A stretch of 29,592 nt of DNA from a virus. The translations under genes were made by a program, and so were the position numbers. Below are positions 11,864 through 18,064 of this stretch, one piece after another (within the stretch, counting starts at the first letter, position 1; each line of letters opens with the position of its first letter). The notes under the pieces were generated by a model. That model made no database searches, was not told where the DNA came from, and saw nothing but the letters and a program-made list of their open reading frames with translations. The DNA is taken from IMG/VR virus record IMGVR_UViG_3300042400_000168, positions 1 through 29,592 of that record; one strand, given 5' to 3'.

Positions 11864-12387
11864 AAACGAGCAAACAAATAGACGGGTGGTTCAACCACCA
11901 AGCAGCATACGACTACCTACTTGCCAATATGCCCGAAGACGGCACCTTCGTAGAGCTGGGTGCTTGGCTCGGTAAGTCATCAGCATACCTATGCGACAAA
12001 GCAACACACCAAAACATCACAATCATAGATACTTGGAAGGGTTCACCAAACGAACTCACAACCACCCACAAGCTCGCAACGGAGGTAGACATCTACGACC
12101 TGTTCTTAGAGAATATGGGAGAGCGTAAGTACAATGTAATCAAAGGAACATCCAAAGTTGCTGCAAAAATGTTTCTCAAGGAATCGTTAGACGTGGTATT
12201 CATAGACCTCACCCATACCTATGAAGCGGTAAGGGAGGATATCAAGCTATGGCTACCTAAAGTCAAGAAGGGAGGCTACATAGCAGGAGACGATTACCAC
12301 GAACATTGGAAGGGAGTAATCCAAGCGGTAGATGAACTGCTGCCCCGAGCTACGTTCATTGATGACTGTTGGATATACCAACGATGA
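11860..12387 (+). CDS. Class I SAM-dependent methyltransferase
   Basis: I choose ATG 11860 (ATGA overlap) over TTG 11839; 175 residues. Motif I is FVELGAWLGKSSAYL (30-44), followed by an acidic strand-2 end, ITIIDTWKGS. A motif like VVFIDLTHTYEAVREDI and then LPKVKKGGYIAGDDYHEHW (about 128-146) match the Methyltransf_24 type, whose members often methylate sugars or small hydroxyl groups. It lacks the PCQ and ENV motifs of DNA cytosine-C5 methyltransferases, so it is unlikely to make the 5-methylcytosine that a TET enzyme needs. It might O-methylate a transferred sugar. Coupled to the genes on both sides. Confidence 0.75.
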   Translation: MKTSKQIDGWFNHQAAYDYLLANMPEDGTFVELGAWLGKSSAYLCDKATHQNITIIDTWKGSPNELTTTHKLATEVDIYDLFLENMGERKYNVIKGTSKVAAKMFLKESLDVVFIDLTHTYEAVREDIKLWLPKVKKGGYIAGDDYHEHWKGVIQAVDELLPRATFIDDCWIYQR

Positions 12388-12647
12388 AGAACCACACAAA
12401 GGTCTACCTCAAAGGGATGGGCTACACCACAACTGACTTTATCCCCTGCGAGGTATGTCAAGGCCAAGCCGTAGACATCCACCACATAGAACCAAGAGGG
12501 ATGGGTGGAAGCAAAATTGCTGATACCATCGAGAACCTTATGGCATTATGCAGAACTTGTCACCACGAGGCTGACTTCGGAACTAAACTAAAGAAAGATT
12601 ACCTTTACGAAGTTCACAACCACCATTTATCAAAAAGAGTTATTTAG
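12384..12647 (+). CDS. HNH endonuclease
   Basis: I choose ATG 12384 (ATGA overlap), giving 87 residues. The zinc and active-site pattern is clear: P-C22-E-V-C25, then V-D-I-H33-H34-I-E-P (catalytic His), GMGGSK, N51-L-M-A-L-C56-R-T-C59-H60-H61-E. This is the small CxxC...HH...N...CxxCH type of HNH nuclease common next to phage packaging genes, where some assist terminase cleavage; others are homing nucleases. Here it lies between the methyltransferase and the ParB-like gene, about 2.2 kb before the terminase genes. Role at packaging, or in cutting unmodified DNA, cannot be told apart from sequence. Confidence 0.82.
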   Translation: MKNHTKVYLKGMGYTTTDFIPCEVCQGQAVDIHHIEPRGMGGSKIADTIENLMALCRTCHHEADFGTKLKKDYLYEVHNHHLSKRVI

Positions 12648-12649
12648 TT

Positions 12650-13234
12650 ATGCAAAGAGCAACAATCGGTACAATCATACCAAACCCCAAGAATCCAAGA
12701 ATCATAAAGGATGACAAGTTCAAGAAGCTTGTAAAGTCCATACAGGAGTTCCCACAGATGCTTGAGCTGCGCCCAATCGTAGTAGATAGCAATATGGTAG
12801 TGCTTGGGGGGAATATGCGCCTTAAGGCTTGCATAGCCGCAGGACTGAAGGAAGTACCCATTATTGTTGCGGACCAACTGACGGATGCGCAGAAGGATGA
12901 ATTCATAATCAAAGACAATGTAGGCTTTGGTGAATGGGATTGGGACTTGCTTGCCAACGAGTGGGAGGTAAAGGATTTGTTTAATTGGGGAGTAGATATT
13001 CCATCGGCATATTTTGACGATGACAAAGAGCCTGAGTTTGACAAGGATATGCTTGACGAGGCTCTTGATGGATACATAAACTCAAAGGTCAAGCAGATAA
13101 CCCTGTATTTTGACAACCAACAATACGAGTATGTCCTCCAAAAACTTGAGGGCATTGCAAAAGAAAATCAATTAGAAAGCAATACAGACGTAATTATCTA
13201 TTTACTTGAAAGCAATAGCAATAATCCCAAGTAA
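12650..13234 (+). CDS. ParB/Srx-fold domain protein
   Basis: 194 residues. The N-terminal ~75 residues follow the ParB-N pattern: I-x-PNPKNPRIIKDD, K-F-K-K-L-V-K-S-I-x-E-F, then LRPIVVDSNMVVLGGNMRLK, where GGNMR replaces the usual G-E/D-R-R block, and GLKEVPIIVA. The next segment (QKDEFIIKDNVGFGEWDWDL) is common in phage ParB-like proteins found with DNA-modifying enzymes. The last ~60 residues (KVKQITLYFDNQQYEYVLQK) form a second small domain. It is not a partition protein in the classical sense, since no HTH is evident. Phage ParB-like proteins often sit with base-modification genes. It overlaps the TAGT gene by 29 bases. Confidence 0.75.
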   Translation: MQRATIGTIIPNPKNPRIIKDDKFKKLVKSIQEFPQMLELRPIVVDSNMVVLGGNMRLKACIAAGLKEVPIIVADQLTDAQKDEFIIKDNVGFGEWDWDLLANEWEVKDLFNWGVDIPSAYFDDDKEPEFDKDMLDEALDGYINSKVKQITLYFDNQQYEYVLQKLEGIAKENQLESNTDVIIYLLESNSNNPK

Positions 13235-13922
13235 GCAACGACCTGATGTATTTCAGAAAGTCTGCCGACCCTTTGTTGACTCATTGGGAATTGATACAAT
13301 CGTTATATTAGAAAAGGAGGACTACGAAAAGTATGACTACCCAAACAAACTAATGCTTGAAAGAAGCAATGCAGGTATTTCGTATGCGTTGTCGGAAGGT
13401 AAAAAGTACGCGGAGCAAAACGGCTATGACATTATTTTTAAGATAGACGATGACGTTTCGGCAGTTGGAAATATATCTGAAGACCTGCAGGATATGCTTG
13501 CATACTTTTCAAAACATAAGTCGTTAGGTGCCATTGTGTTCCCTTATGACTTCGAGTTTTATGCAAAAAGCAAGAAGCTATTTACGCACATAAACAAAAG
13601 AGTGCAAACTTGCTATTTAATTAGAACCTCCTCCTTTAGGCCTCGTGAGGATGTAAATACATTTGAAGACTTTTATCAGTTCTTCCAAATGGTAAACAAT
13701 AATGAGTTTACTTTATTCTGCGCACGGCACGCTATAAAGTGTAAACCCGTTGGCAGCGGAGCAGGCGGTCATCAAGCATTTGACAGAAAGCAACAGGCGG
13801 CAAATGAAATAAAGATATTTCAATCCATTGACCCAACTGTTAACGTAATTGTTAAGGAAGATAAAAGATGGTACTATGAACCCAAACTTGTAGGGGAGCA
13901 ATACAAGTCAAAGAAATTATGA
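13206..13922 (+). CDS. TET-associated glycosyltransferase (TAGT-like, GT-A fold)
   Basis: The start is TTG 13206; no ATG occurs before residue 50. 238 residues. It opens with AIAIIPSKQRPDVFQKVCRP, the GT-A first strand and 'S-x-x-R' helix, then NAGISYALSEGKKYAEQNGY, and the metal/nucleotide-sugar motif IIFKIDDDVSAV (D81-D83). A C-terminal GAGGHQAFDR stretch is a candidate acceptor-side loop. The gene is joined by an ATGA overlap to a TET/JBP dioxygenase. This pairing is the reason the TAGT family was named and predicted to put sugars on oxidised pyrimidines. The reaction is inferred from that association; sugar and base are unknown. Its AT-content is raised like that of the TET gene. Confidence 0.78.
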   Translation: MKAIAIIPSKQRPDVFQKVCRPFVDSLGIDTIVILEKEDYEKYDYPNKLMLERSNAGISYALSEGKKYAEQNGYDIIFKIDDDVSAVGNISEDLQDMLAYFSKHKSLGAIVFPYDFEFYAKSKKLFTHINKRVQTCYLIRTSSFRPREDVNTFEDFYQFFQMVNNNEFTLFCARHAIKCKPVGSGAGGHQAFDRKQQAANEIKIFQSIDPTVNVIVKEDKRWYYEPKLVGEQYKSKKL

Positions 13923-14815
13923 AACGCATAGACCTTGAGCGCAAGCCAATAGACAAGGATAAGTTCAGGAAACGAACTGCTTTGCTTTCGGATGTAAACA
14001 CAACAATCAAAGAAGACTGCATTATTTATGTCAACAACGAACCTGTTGTCTTTTACAAAAAATTAGAAACCGACACTTCTGCTTTGCGGTGGGCAGTTAA
14101 AAATCAGAAATACTCAACGGGCAAAAGAAGCAGAGGACTTGAATCAACATCCAATATATTCGGATACTCCCCAAGAATTGCAATGCGCCACGACTATTGC
14201 ACCGTTACGGCAATGGCTAAAAACTACCCGAAGCAACATTACATAATTACAAACTTCGTAAGTGAGTTGGTTGACTACTACAAAGAGTACTTCCCTCAGC
14301 AATACGAACACCACACAGAAACTGTTAAGGAACGGGTGATGAGTGATTGGACAATAGGAGCATCACCATTTACAAGTGGCATAGTAAATAAAAACAATCA
14401 GCTTAAATATCACTATGATGCAGGGAACTTCAAAGGAGTGCTTTCAAATATGGTTGTATTCAAAAGCGACATCATTGGTGGTCACCTTGTAATTCCCGAG
14501 TTAGACATTGCTCTTGAGGTTGCGGACAACACCTTAACAATTTTCAACGGACAAGATATTCTTCACGGGGTATCTGACATACAATACAAAAACGATTCAT
14601 CGTACAGGTATTCTGTTGTTTACTATTCCCTTGAGCAAATGTGGAAGTGCGAACCTTTGGATGGTGAGATAAAGAGAATCCGTAAGGTAAAAACAGAACG
14701 AGAGAAAAAAAGATTAGACCCTGTTCATATGGATTCTTTGAAAAAAAGACAAGAGGAACTGAAGTCATATTCTGATAAAGAATTTTTTAAATCAGCAGAG
14801 AAGAATGACAAGTAG
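13919..14815 (+). CDS. TET/JBP-family 2-oxoglutarate, Fe(II)-dependent DNA base dioxygenase
   Basis: 298 residues, ATGA overlap with the TAGT gene. The double-stranded beta-helix is clear in the C-terminal half: iron ligands H165-Y-D167 in LKYHYDAGN, distal H216 in GQDILHGV, and R230 in SYRYSVVYYSLEQMW, the likely 2-oxoglutarate salt bridge. Between them FKGVLSNMVVFKSDIIGGHL and IALEVADNTLTIFNGQD match phage TET/JBP proteins, followed by a charged helical tail (KRIRKVKTEREKKRLDP). Such enzymes oxidise 5-methylcytosine or thymine in DNA, often to hydroxymethyl forms that are then glycosylated. All predicted catalytic residues are present, so activity is expected. Which base it uses cannot be told here. 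It overlaps the small terminase gene by 11 bases. Confidence 0.88.
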   Translation: MKRIDLERKPIDKDKFRKRTALLSDVNTTIKEDCIIYVNNEPVVFYKKLETDTSALRWAVKNQKYSTGKRSRGLESTSNIFGYSPRIAMRHDYCTVTAMAKNYPKQHYIITNFVSELVDYYKEYFPQQYEHHTETVKERVMSDWTIGASPFTSGIVNKNNQLKYHYDAGNFKGVLSNMVVFKSDIIGGHLVIPELDIALEVADNTLTIFNGQDILHGVSDIQYKNDSSYRYSVVYYSLEQMWKCEPLDGEIKRIRKVKTEREKKRLDPVHMDSLKKRQEELKSYSDKEFFKSAEKNDK

Positions 14816-15152
14816 TGACATCCATAAAAAGGCAATGCTTGATGCGTTGGAGAAATCTCTCGGGGTAGTTACGTCTGCTTGCAAAAGCGTTGACCTGTCA
14901 AGGCAAACGCATTACCGATGGATGCAAGAGGACAAAGAATACAAAGCAGCAGTCGAAGAACTATCAGACGTAGCCATTGACTTTGCAGAGAGCCAACTGC
15001 ACAAGCAGATAAAGGAGGGCAACTCAACCGCTACTATCTTCTTTCTAAAGACCAAAGGCAAGAAGCGTGGGTACGTGGAACGCCAAGAGGTAGACGTATC
15101 TTCGGGCAAGCTATTTCAAATTGAGGTGCTTGGCGAAGATTCAGACCAATAA
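14805..15152 (+). CDS. terS: Terminase small subunit-like HTH protein
   Basis: 115 residues. The N-terminal part is a helix-turn-helix: KKAMLDALEKSLGVVTSACK, then VDLSRQTHYRWMQEDKEY. A helical oligomerisation part follows (FAESQLHKQIKEGNSTATIF) and ends FFLKTKGKKRGYVERQEV. The 'F-x-L-K-T/K-x-x-x-K-R-G-W/Y-x-E-R' ending is a well-known small-terminase signature. It recognises packaging sites on phage DNA and works with the large subunit encoded by the overlapping next gene. If bases near the packaging site carry TET/TAGT modifications, recognition may depend on them; this is a suggestion only. Confidence 0.82.
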   Translation: MTSSDIHKKAMLDALEKSLGVVTSACKSVDLSRQTHYRWMQEDKEYKAAVEELSDVAIDFAESQLHKQIKEGNSTATIFFLKTKGKKRGYVERQEVDVSSGKLFQIEVLGEDSDQ

Positions 15153-16287
15153 AGTATATAACCACCTAAAGCGCAGCGACAAGAAGATAGTCGTTGAGCA
15201 GGGCGGTACTCGTAGCGGAAAGACTTACAACATCCTGCTATGGGTAATTTTCTATTATAGCACACGAGAAACCAACAAGACCATCACCATCTGCCGTAAG
15301 ACGTTCCCTTCGCTTCGTGCTTCGGTGATGCGGGACTTCTTTGAGATACTTCGTGCCAACGACCTGTACAACGAGAGCTACCACAACAGGTCAAGCCACG
15401 AGTATTATCTGAATGGCAACCTTGTGGAGTTCATAAGCCTTGACCAACCGCAGAAAATACGAGGGCGCAAGCGCAACCTCCTGTACATTAACGAAGCCAA
15501 CGAGCTGACGTTTGAGGATTGGCAGCAGCTTATAATGCGGACCGAAGACAGGGCAATCCTTGACTACAACCCTTCGGATGCGTTCCATTGGATTTACGAT
15601 AAGGTGGTAACCCGTGATGACTGCGACTTTTTTCAGACCACGTACCTTGATAACCCGTTCTTGGATGCCTCAATTGTTGAGGAGATAGAGAGGCTGCAAC
15701 ATACGGACAATGACTATTGGAGAATCTACGGACTCGGAGAACGTGGTATGAGCCGAGCCACCATCTTCCAATACGGGCAGGCAGAGATACCAAGCGATGC
15801 CACGCTCTTATGTCACGGGATGGACTTCGGGTACACCAACGACCCCACCGCACTTGTGGCGGTGTATAAGTCGGGGGACAATCTTTATGTGGATGAGCTT
15901 ATTTACCGCACGGGTATGACCAACCCCGACATCAGCAACGTACTTGCCTCTCTTGGCCTTGATAGACGCACGGAGGTATTTGCTGACTCTGCTGAACCCA
16001 AATCTATTGAGGAGCTGCATCGTATGGGATGGAACGCGAAACCCACGCAGAAGGGCGCAGATAGCGTCATAGTGGGTATTGACGTACTGAAGCGGCACAA
16101 GCTATTCGTAACCCCACGAAGCAGCAACCTAATCAAGGAACTTCAGAACTACAAGTGGGTAGAAGACAAGAACGGCAACCTGCTCAACAAACCGATAGAC
16201 GCATTTAACCACGCCATTGATGCGCTCAGATATGCTACTTACAACAAACTAAGCCGCCCTAACTTTGGCAGGTATGCCATACGTTAA
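15121..16287 (+). CDS. terL: Terminase large subunit (PBSX/Terminase_3-like)
   Basis: 388 residues from TTG 15121; TTG 15130 is another possible start, and no ATG lies near. Walker A is GGTRSGKT (28-35), Walker B LLYINEAN (120-127) with E125 as the catalytic Glu. The RNase H-like nuclease triad is D235 (HGMDFGYTNDPTAL), D289 (EVFADSAEPKSI) and D367 (NHAIDALRYA). Length and layout match PBSX-type TerL proteins. It pumps DNA into the procapsid and cuts concatemers. It overlaps the small subunit gene by 32 bases and starts the structural region. Confidence 0.93.
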   Translation: MRCLAKIQTNKVYNHLKRSDKKIVVEQGGTRSGKTYNILLWVIFYYSTRETNKTITICRKTFPSLRASVMRDFFEILRANDLYNESYHNRSSHEYYLNGNLVEFISLDQPQKIRGRKRNLLYINEANELTFEDWQQLIMRTEDRAILDYNPSDAFHWIYDKVVTRDDCDFFQTTYLDNPFLDASIVEEIERLQHTDNDYWRIYGLGERGMSRATIFQYGQAEIPSDATLLCHGMDFGYTNDPTALVAVYKSGDNLYVDELIYRTGMTNPDISNVLASLGLDRRTEVFADSAEPKSIEELHRMGWNAKPTQKGADSVIVGIDVLKRHKLFVTPRSSNLIKELQNYKWVEDKNGNLLNKPIDAFNHAIDALRYATYNKLSRPNFGRYAIR

Positions 16288-16290
16288 AAC

Positions 16291-16304
16291 TAAAAGGTTA
16301 TTTA
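16291..16304 (+). repeat. Leader repeat TAAAAGGTTATTTA, copy 1
   Basis: This 14-base sequence is identical to 27008-27021. Here it ends 4 bases before the ATG at 16309; the other copy ends 6 bases before the ATG at 27028. A looser version, AAAAGAGTTATTTA, occurs at 12633-12646 before the ParB-like gene. Candidate translation enhancer or late-promoter element. Confidence 0.45.
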
Positions 16305-16308
16305 AACA

Positions 16309-17031
16309 ATGAAACTCTTTGTACCCAATCAAATGAACGAGATAAAACTCGTTGACTACCAAAAGTTCATACGTCTTGAAGGCGATGAGGAGTTCCTTTC
16401 ACGGAAGGCAATAGAAATCTTTTGTGGGTTGTCTATGAATGTCATATTGCAGATGAAGGCCTCAAGCCTTGCCAAGACCTCAGCAGTACTATCAAAGGCA
16501 TTCGCTGAAAAGCCAACCTTAATACAAAGATTCACATTGGGCAATACCGAGTTTGGGTTTATACCTTCTCTTGATGAAATCACCGTTGGCGAACTGCACG
16601 ACATTGATGAATACATATCTGATATGCAGACTATGCATAAAGCAATGGCGGTATTGTATCGCCCTGTAATCGCAAGAGTCGGCAATAGGTACGACATTGA
16701 GTCTTATGAGGGTTCTGCTAAATACGCAGAGCAAATGCAACAAGCACCCCTTGATGTGGCAATAGGAGCAATGGTTTTTTTTTGGACTTTAGGAAAAGAT
16801 TTGTCGCACGTTTTCCTGAAATCTTTAGCGACCGAGAGTCCGATGAATTTAGTCCCGCTAATCAATTTTCTAAAAAGTGGGGTTGGCTACCCATATACCA
16901 CCAACTTGCAGGCGGAGATGCTCTTAAATACGACCAAGCGTCAAAGCTTACCGCAGGCTTCGCCTTCACGTTCCTCACTTTTGAAAAAGACAGGCTCGAA
17001 ACCGAAAACAGAATCCTTGAAAAACAACTAA
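16309..17031 (+). CDS. Tail assembly chaperone candidate, zero-frame product (240 aa)
   Basis: Zero-frame product of 240 residues. The first ~157 look like normal coding sequence (EGDEEFLSRKAIEIFCGLSM, TLGNTEFGFIPSLDEITVGE, PLDVAIGAMVFF) and have a helical, acidic character typical of the gpG-like part of siphovirus tail chaperones. Codons 156-158 read GTT TTT TTT inside a run of nine T. After this the zero frame goes on, but ends in a Ser/Lys/Pro-rich stretch (SLPQASPSRSSLLKKTGSKP) that looks non-native, while the -1 frame becomes protein-like. I infer that a -1 shift makes the longer partner. Tail chaperones usually sit just before the tape measure; this one is about 5 kb upstream, so the identification is moderate. 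Confidence 0.6.
   Translation: MKLFVPNQMNEIKLVDYQKFIRLEGDEEFLSRKAIEIFCGLSMNVILQMKASSLAKTSAVLSKAFAEKPTLIQRFTLGNTEFGFIPSLDEITVGELHDIDEYISDMQTMHKAMAVLYRPVIARVGNRYDIESYEGSAKYAEQMQQAPLDVAIGAMVFFWTLGKDLSHVFLKSLATESPMNLVPLINFLKSGVGYPYTTNLQAEMLLNTTKRQSLPQASPSRSSLLKKTGSKPKTESLKNN
16776..16782 (+). other. Putative -1 slippery heptamer T TTT TTT
   Basis: The run of nine T at 16775-16783 gives, in the zero frame, the heptamer T_TTT_TTT (16776-16782), the X_XXY_YYZ form needed for simultaneous -1 slippage. The -1 frame has a stop at 16752-16754 and is then open to 17039, with no ATG near its beginning. Reading it by a shift gives a 243-residue fusion. A T10 run, if the tract was miscalled, would fuse the frames outright. 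Confidence 0.55.
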
Positions 17032-17039
17032 AACGATGA
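16782..17039 (+). CDS. Tail assembly chaperone, -1 frame extension (gpT-like)
   Basis: About 85 residues in the -1 frame. They read like a real domain: RKRFVARFPEIFS, then NQFSKKWGWLPIYHQLAGGD, LKYDQASKLTAG and a charged C-terminal helix (ETENRILEKQLKR). The 'F-x-K-K-W-G-W...I-Y...L-A-x-G-D' motif is typical of tail proteins from Bacteroidota phages. The stop (17037-17039) makes an ATGA overlap with the next gene at 17036, which the zero-frame stop (17029-17031) does not, supporting translation of this frame. A TTG at 16782 could also serve as a direct start, giving a separate small protein instead of a fusion. Confidence 0.6.
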   Translation: MDFRKRFVARFPEIFSDRESDEFSPANQFSKKWGWLPIYHQLAGGDALKYDQASKLTAGFAFTFLTFEKDRLETENRILEKQLKR

Positions 17040-17503
17040 GACAGTTCTACGATATCACCACCAAGATAAAGGATACCCTTGAGGCGAATAGCCAAGTAAA
17101 CGTGGTAACAACAGGGGATGTCTATGACGTTGACCTAAACAAGCAGACCATCTTTCCTTTGGCGCACATTATGGTAAACCAAGCAACATTCGATGGCCAA
17201 GTAGTACGGATGAGTATGAGCCTTATTTGTATGGACTTGGTAGATGAAACCAAAGAGAACCCACGCTTACAGGCAGAGCCTTTCTACGGAACGAGCAACG
17301 TGCAAGATATTCTAAACACGCAGCTTGCGGTAATAAACGATTTAGTTCAAGAATTACGCAGGGGTACCCTATATAAGAACCTTTACCAATTAGACGGTAC
17401 GCCAACTTGCCTGCCTTTTACCGAGAGGTTCGAGAACCTGCTTGCGGGATGGACTGCCACGTTTGACGTACTTCTTTCAAACACAGAAATCAGCGTCTGC
17501 TAA
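17036..17503 (+). CDS. Neck/tail-terminator-type protein (155 aa)
   Basis: 155 residues starting at an ATGA overlap. It begins with an amphipathic helix (MRQFYDITTKIKDTLEANSQ), then beta segments (VNVVTTGDVYDVDL, FPLAHIMVNQATFDG, VVRMSMSLICMDLVDE), a helical stretch (NTQLAVINDLVQELRRG) and a final strand, GWTATFDVLLSN. The order helix, strands, helix, strand and the position before an HK97 gp10-like gene fit a tail terminator (gpU/gp17-like) or head-tail completion protein. No definitive signature is seen. Predicted to cap the tail tube and join it to the head. Confidence 0.55.
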   Translation: MRQFYDITTKIKDTLEANSQVNVVTTGDVYDVDLNKQTIFPLAHIMVNQATFDGQVVRMSMSLICMDLVDETKENPRLQAEPFYGTSNVQDILNTQLAVINDLVQELRRGTLYKNLYQLDGTPTCLPFTERFENLLAGWTATFDVLLSNTEISVC

Positions 17504-18064
17504 ATGCTTCTCCGACAAGATTTTATTCGGGCAAGCCTTGAGAAGTTCGCCAATGGGGTTGTTGAGCAAGCAAGGGCTAACCTTGTTCGTGAAAATAAAA
17601 ACGTAACGGGAAACCTATCTCAGTCCCTGCAATACTACATAGAAGTAAACCCTAATTCAATCGCCCTACGTTGGGAGATGGATGAAACCGCACCATATTG
17701 GAAATTCCAAGACTATGGCGTAAGGGGCAAGACATCTTCAGACAAGGCACCAAATAGCCCGTATAAGTTTGGCACAGGCAGCGGTATGGCAGGTGGCCTT
17801 ACAAGGGCTATCAATGAGTGGGTTAGGGCAAGGCGTTTTCAATTTCAAAGCAGGTCAGCAGGGTCAAAGGGACAATTCTTGAGCTATGACTCTACTGCGT
17901 TTCTAATTAGCCGCAGCATTTATAACAAAGGAATTAGAACTACAAACTTTTTTACTAACCCTTTTAGGTTAAATTTTGAGCAATTACCTGCTGAAATTGC
18001 AGAGGCCTATGCGCTTGATATAAGGGAATTTTTAGAATTTACATTGAAGCAACCAAAGAAATGA
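17504..18064 (+). CDS. HK97 gp10-like head-tail joining/tail completion protein
   Basis: 186 residues, starting one base after the previous stop. Features expected for the gp10 family: an N-terminal helix with Arg/Ala (QARANLVRENKNVTGNLSQS), then a strand IALRWEMDETAPYWKFQDYG with the 'Y-x-x-F/Y-Q-x-x-G' loop, and a Gly-rich insertion (GTGSGMAGGL). A basic region (VRARRFQFQSRSAGSKG) follows. It would fill the connector between head and tail. Somewhat longer than HK97 gp10 itself. The stop overlaps the next start by 4 bases. Confidence 0.65.
   Translation: MLLRQDFIRASLEKFANGVVEQARANLVRENKNVTGNLSQSLQYYIEVNPNSIALRWEMDETAPYWKFQDYGVRGKTSSDKAPNSPYKFGTGSGMAGGLTRAINEWVRARRFQFQSRSAGSKGQFLSYDSTAFLISRSIYNKGIRTTNFFTNPFRLNFEQLPAEIAEAYALDIREFLEFTLKQPKK

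Noticed and set aside
11860-12387. Whether the SAM methyltransferase is the C5 DNA methyltransferase for the TET system
   Set aside because: No PCQ or ENV motif, and the overall pattern fits small-molecule or sugar methyltransferases.
12640-13155. 171-codon open frame on the - strand, opposite the ParB-like gene
   Set aside because: It lies wholly inside a convincing + strand gene with clear ParB motifs, and its translation is Ser/Leu/Phe-rich without domains, as expected for an antisense shadow.
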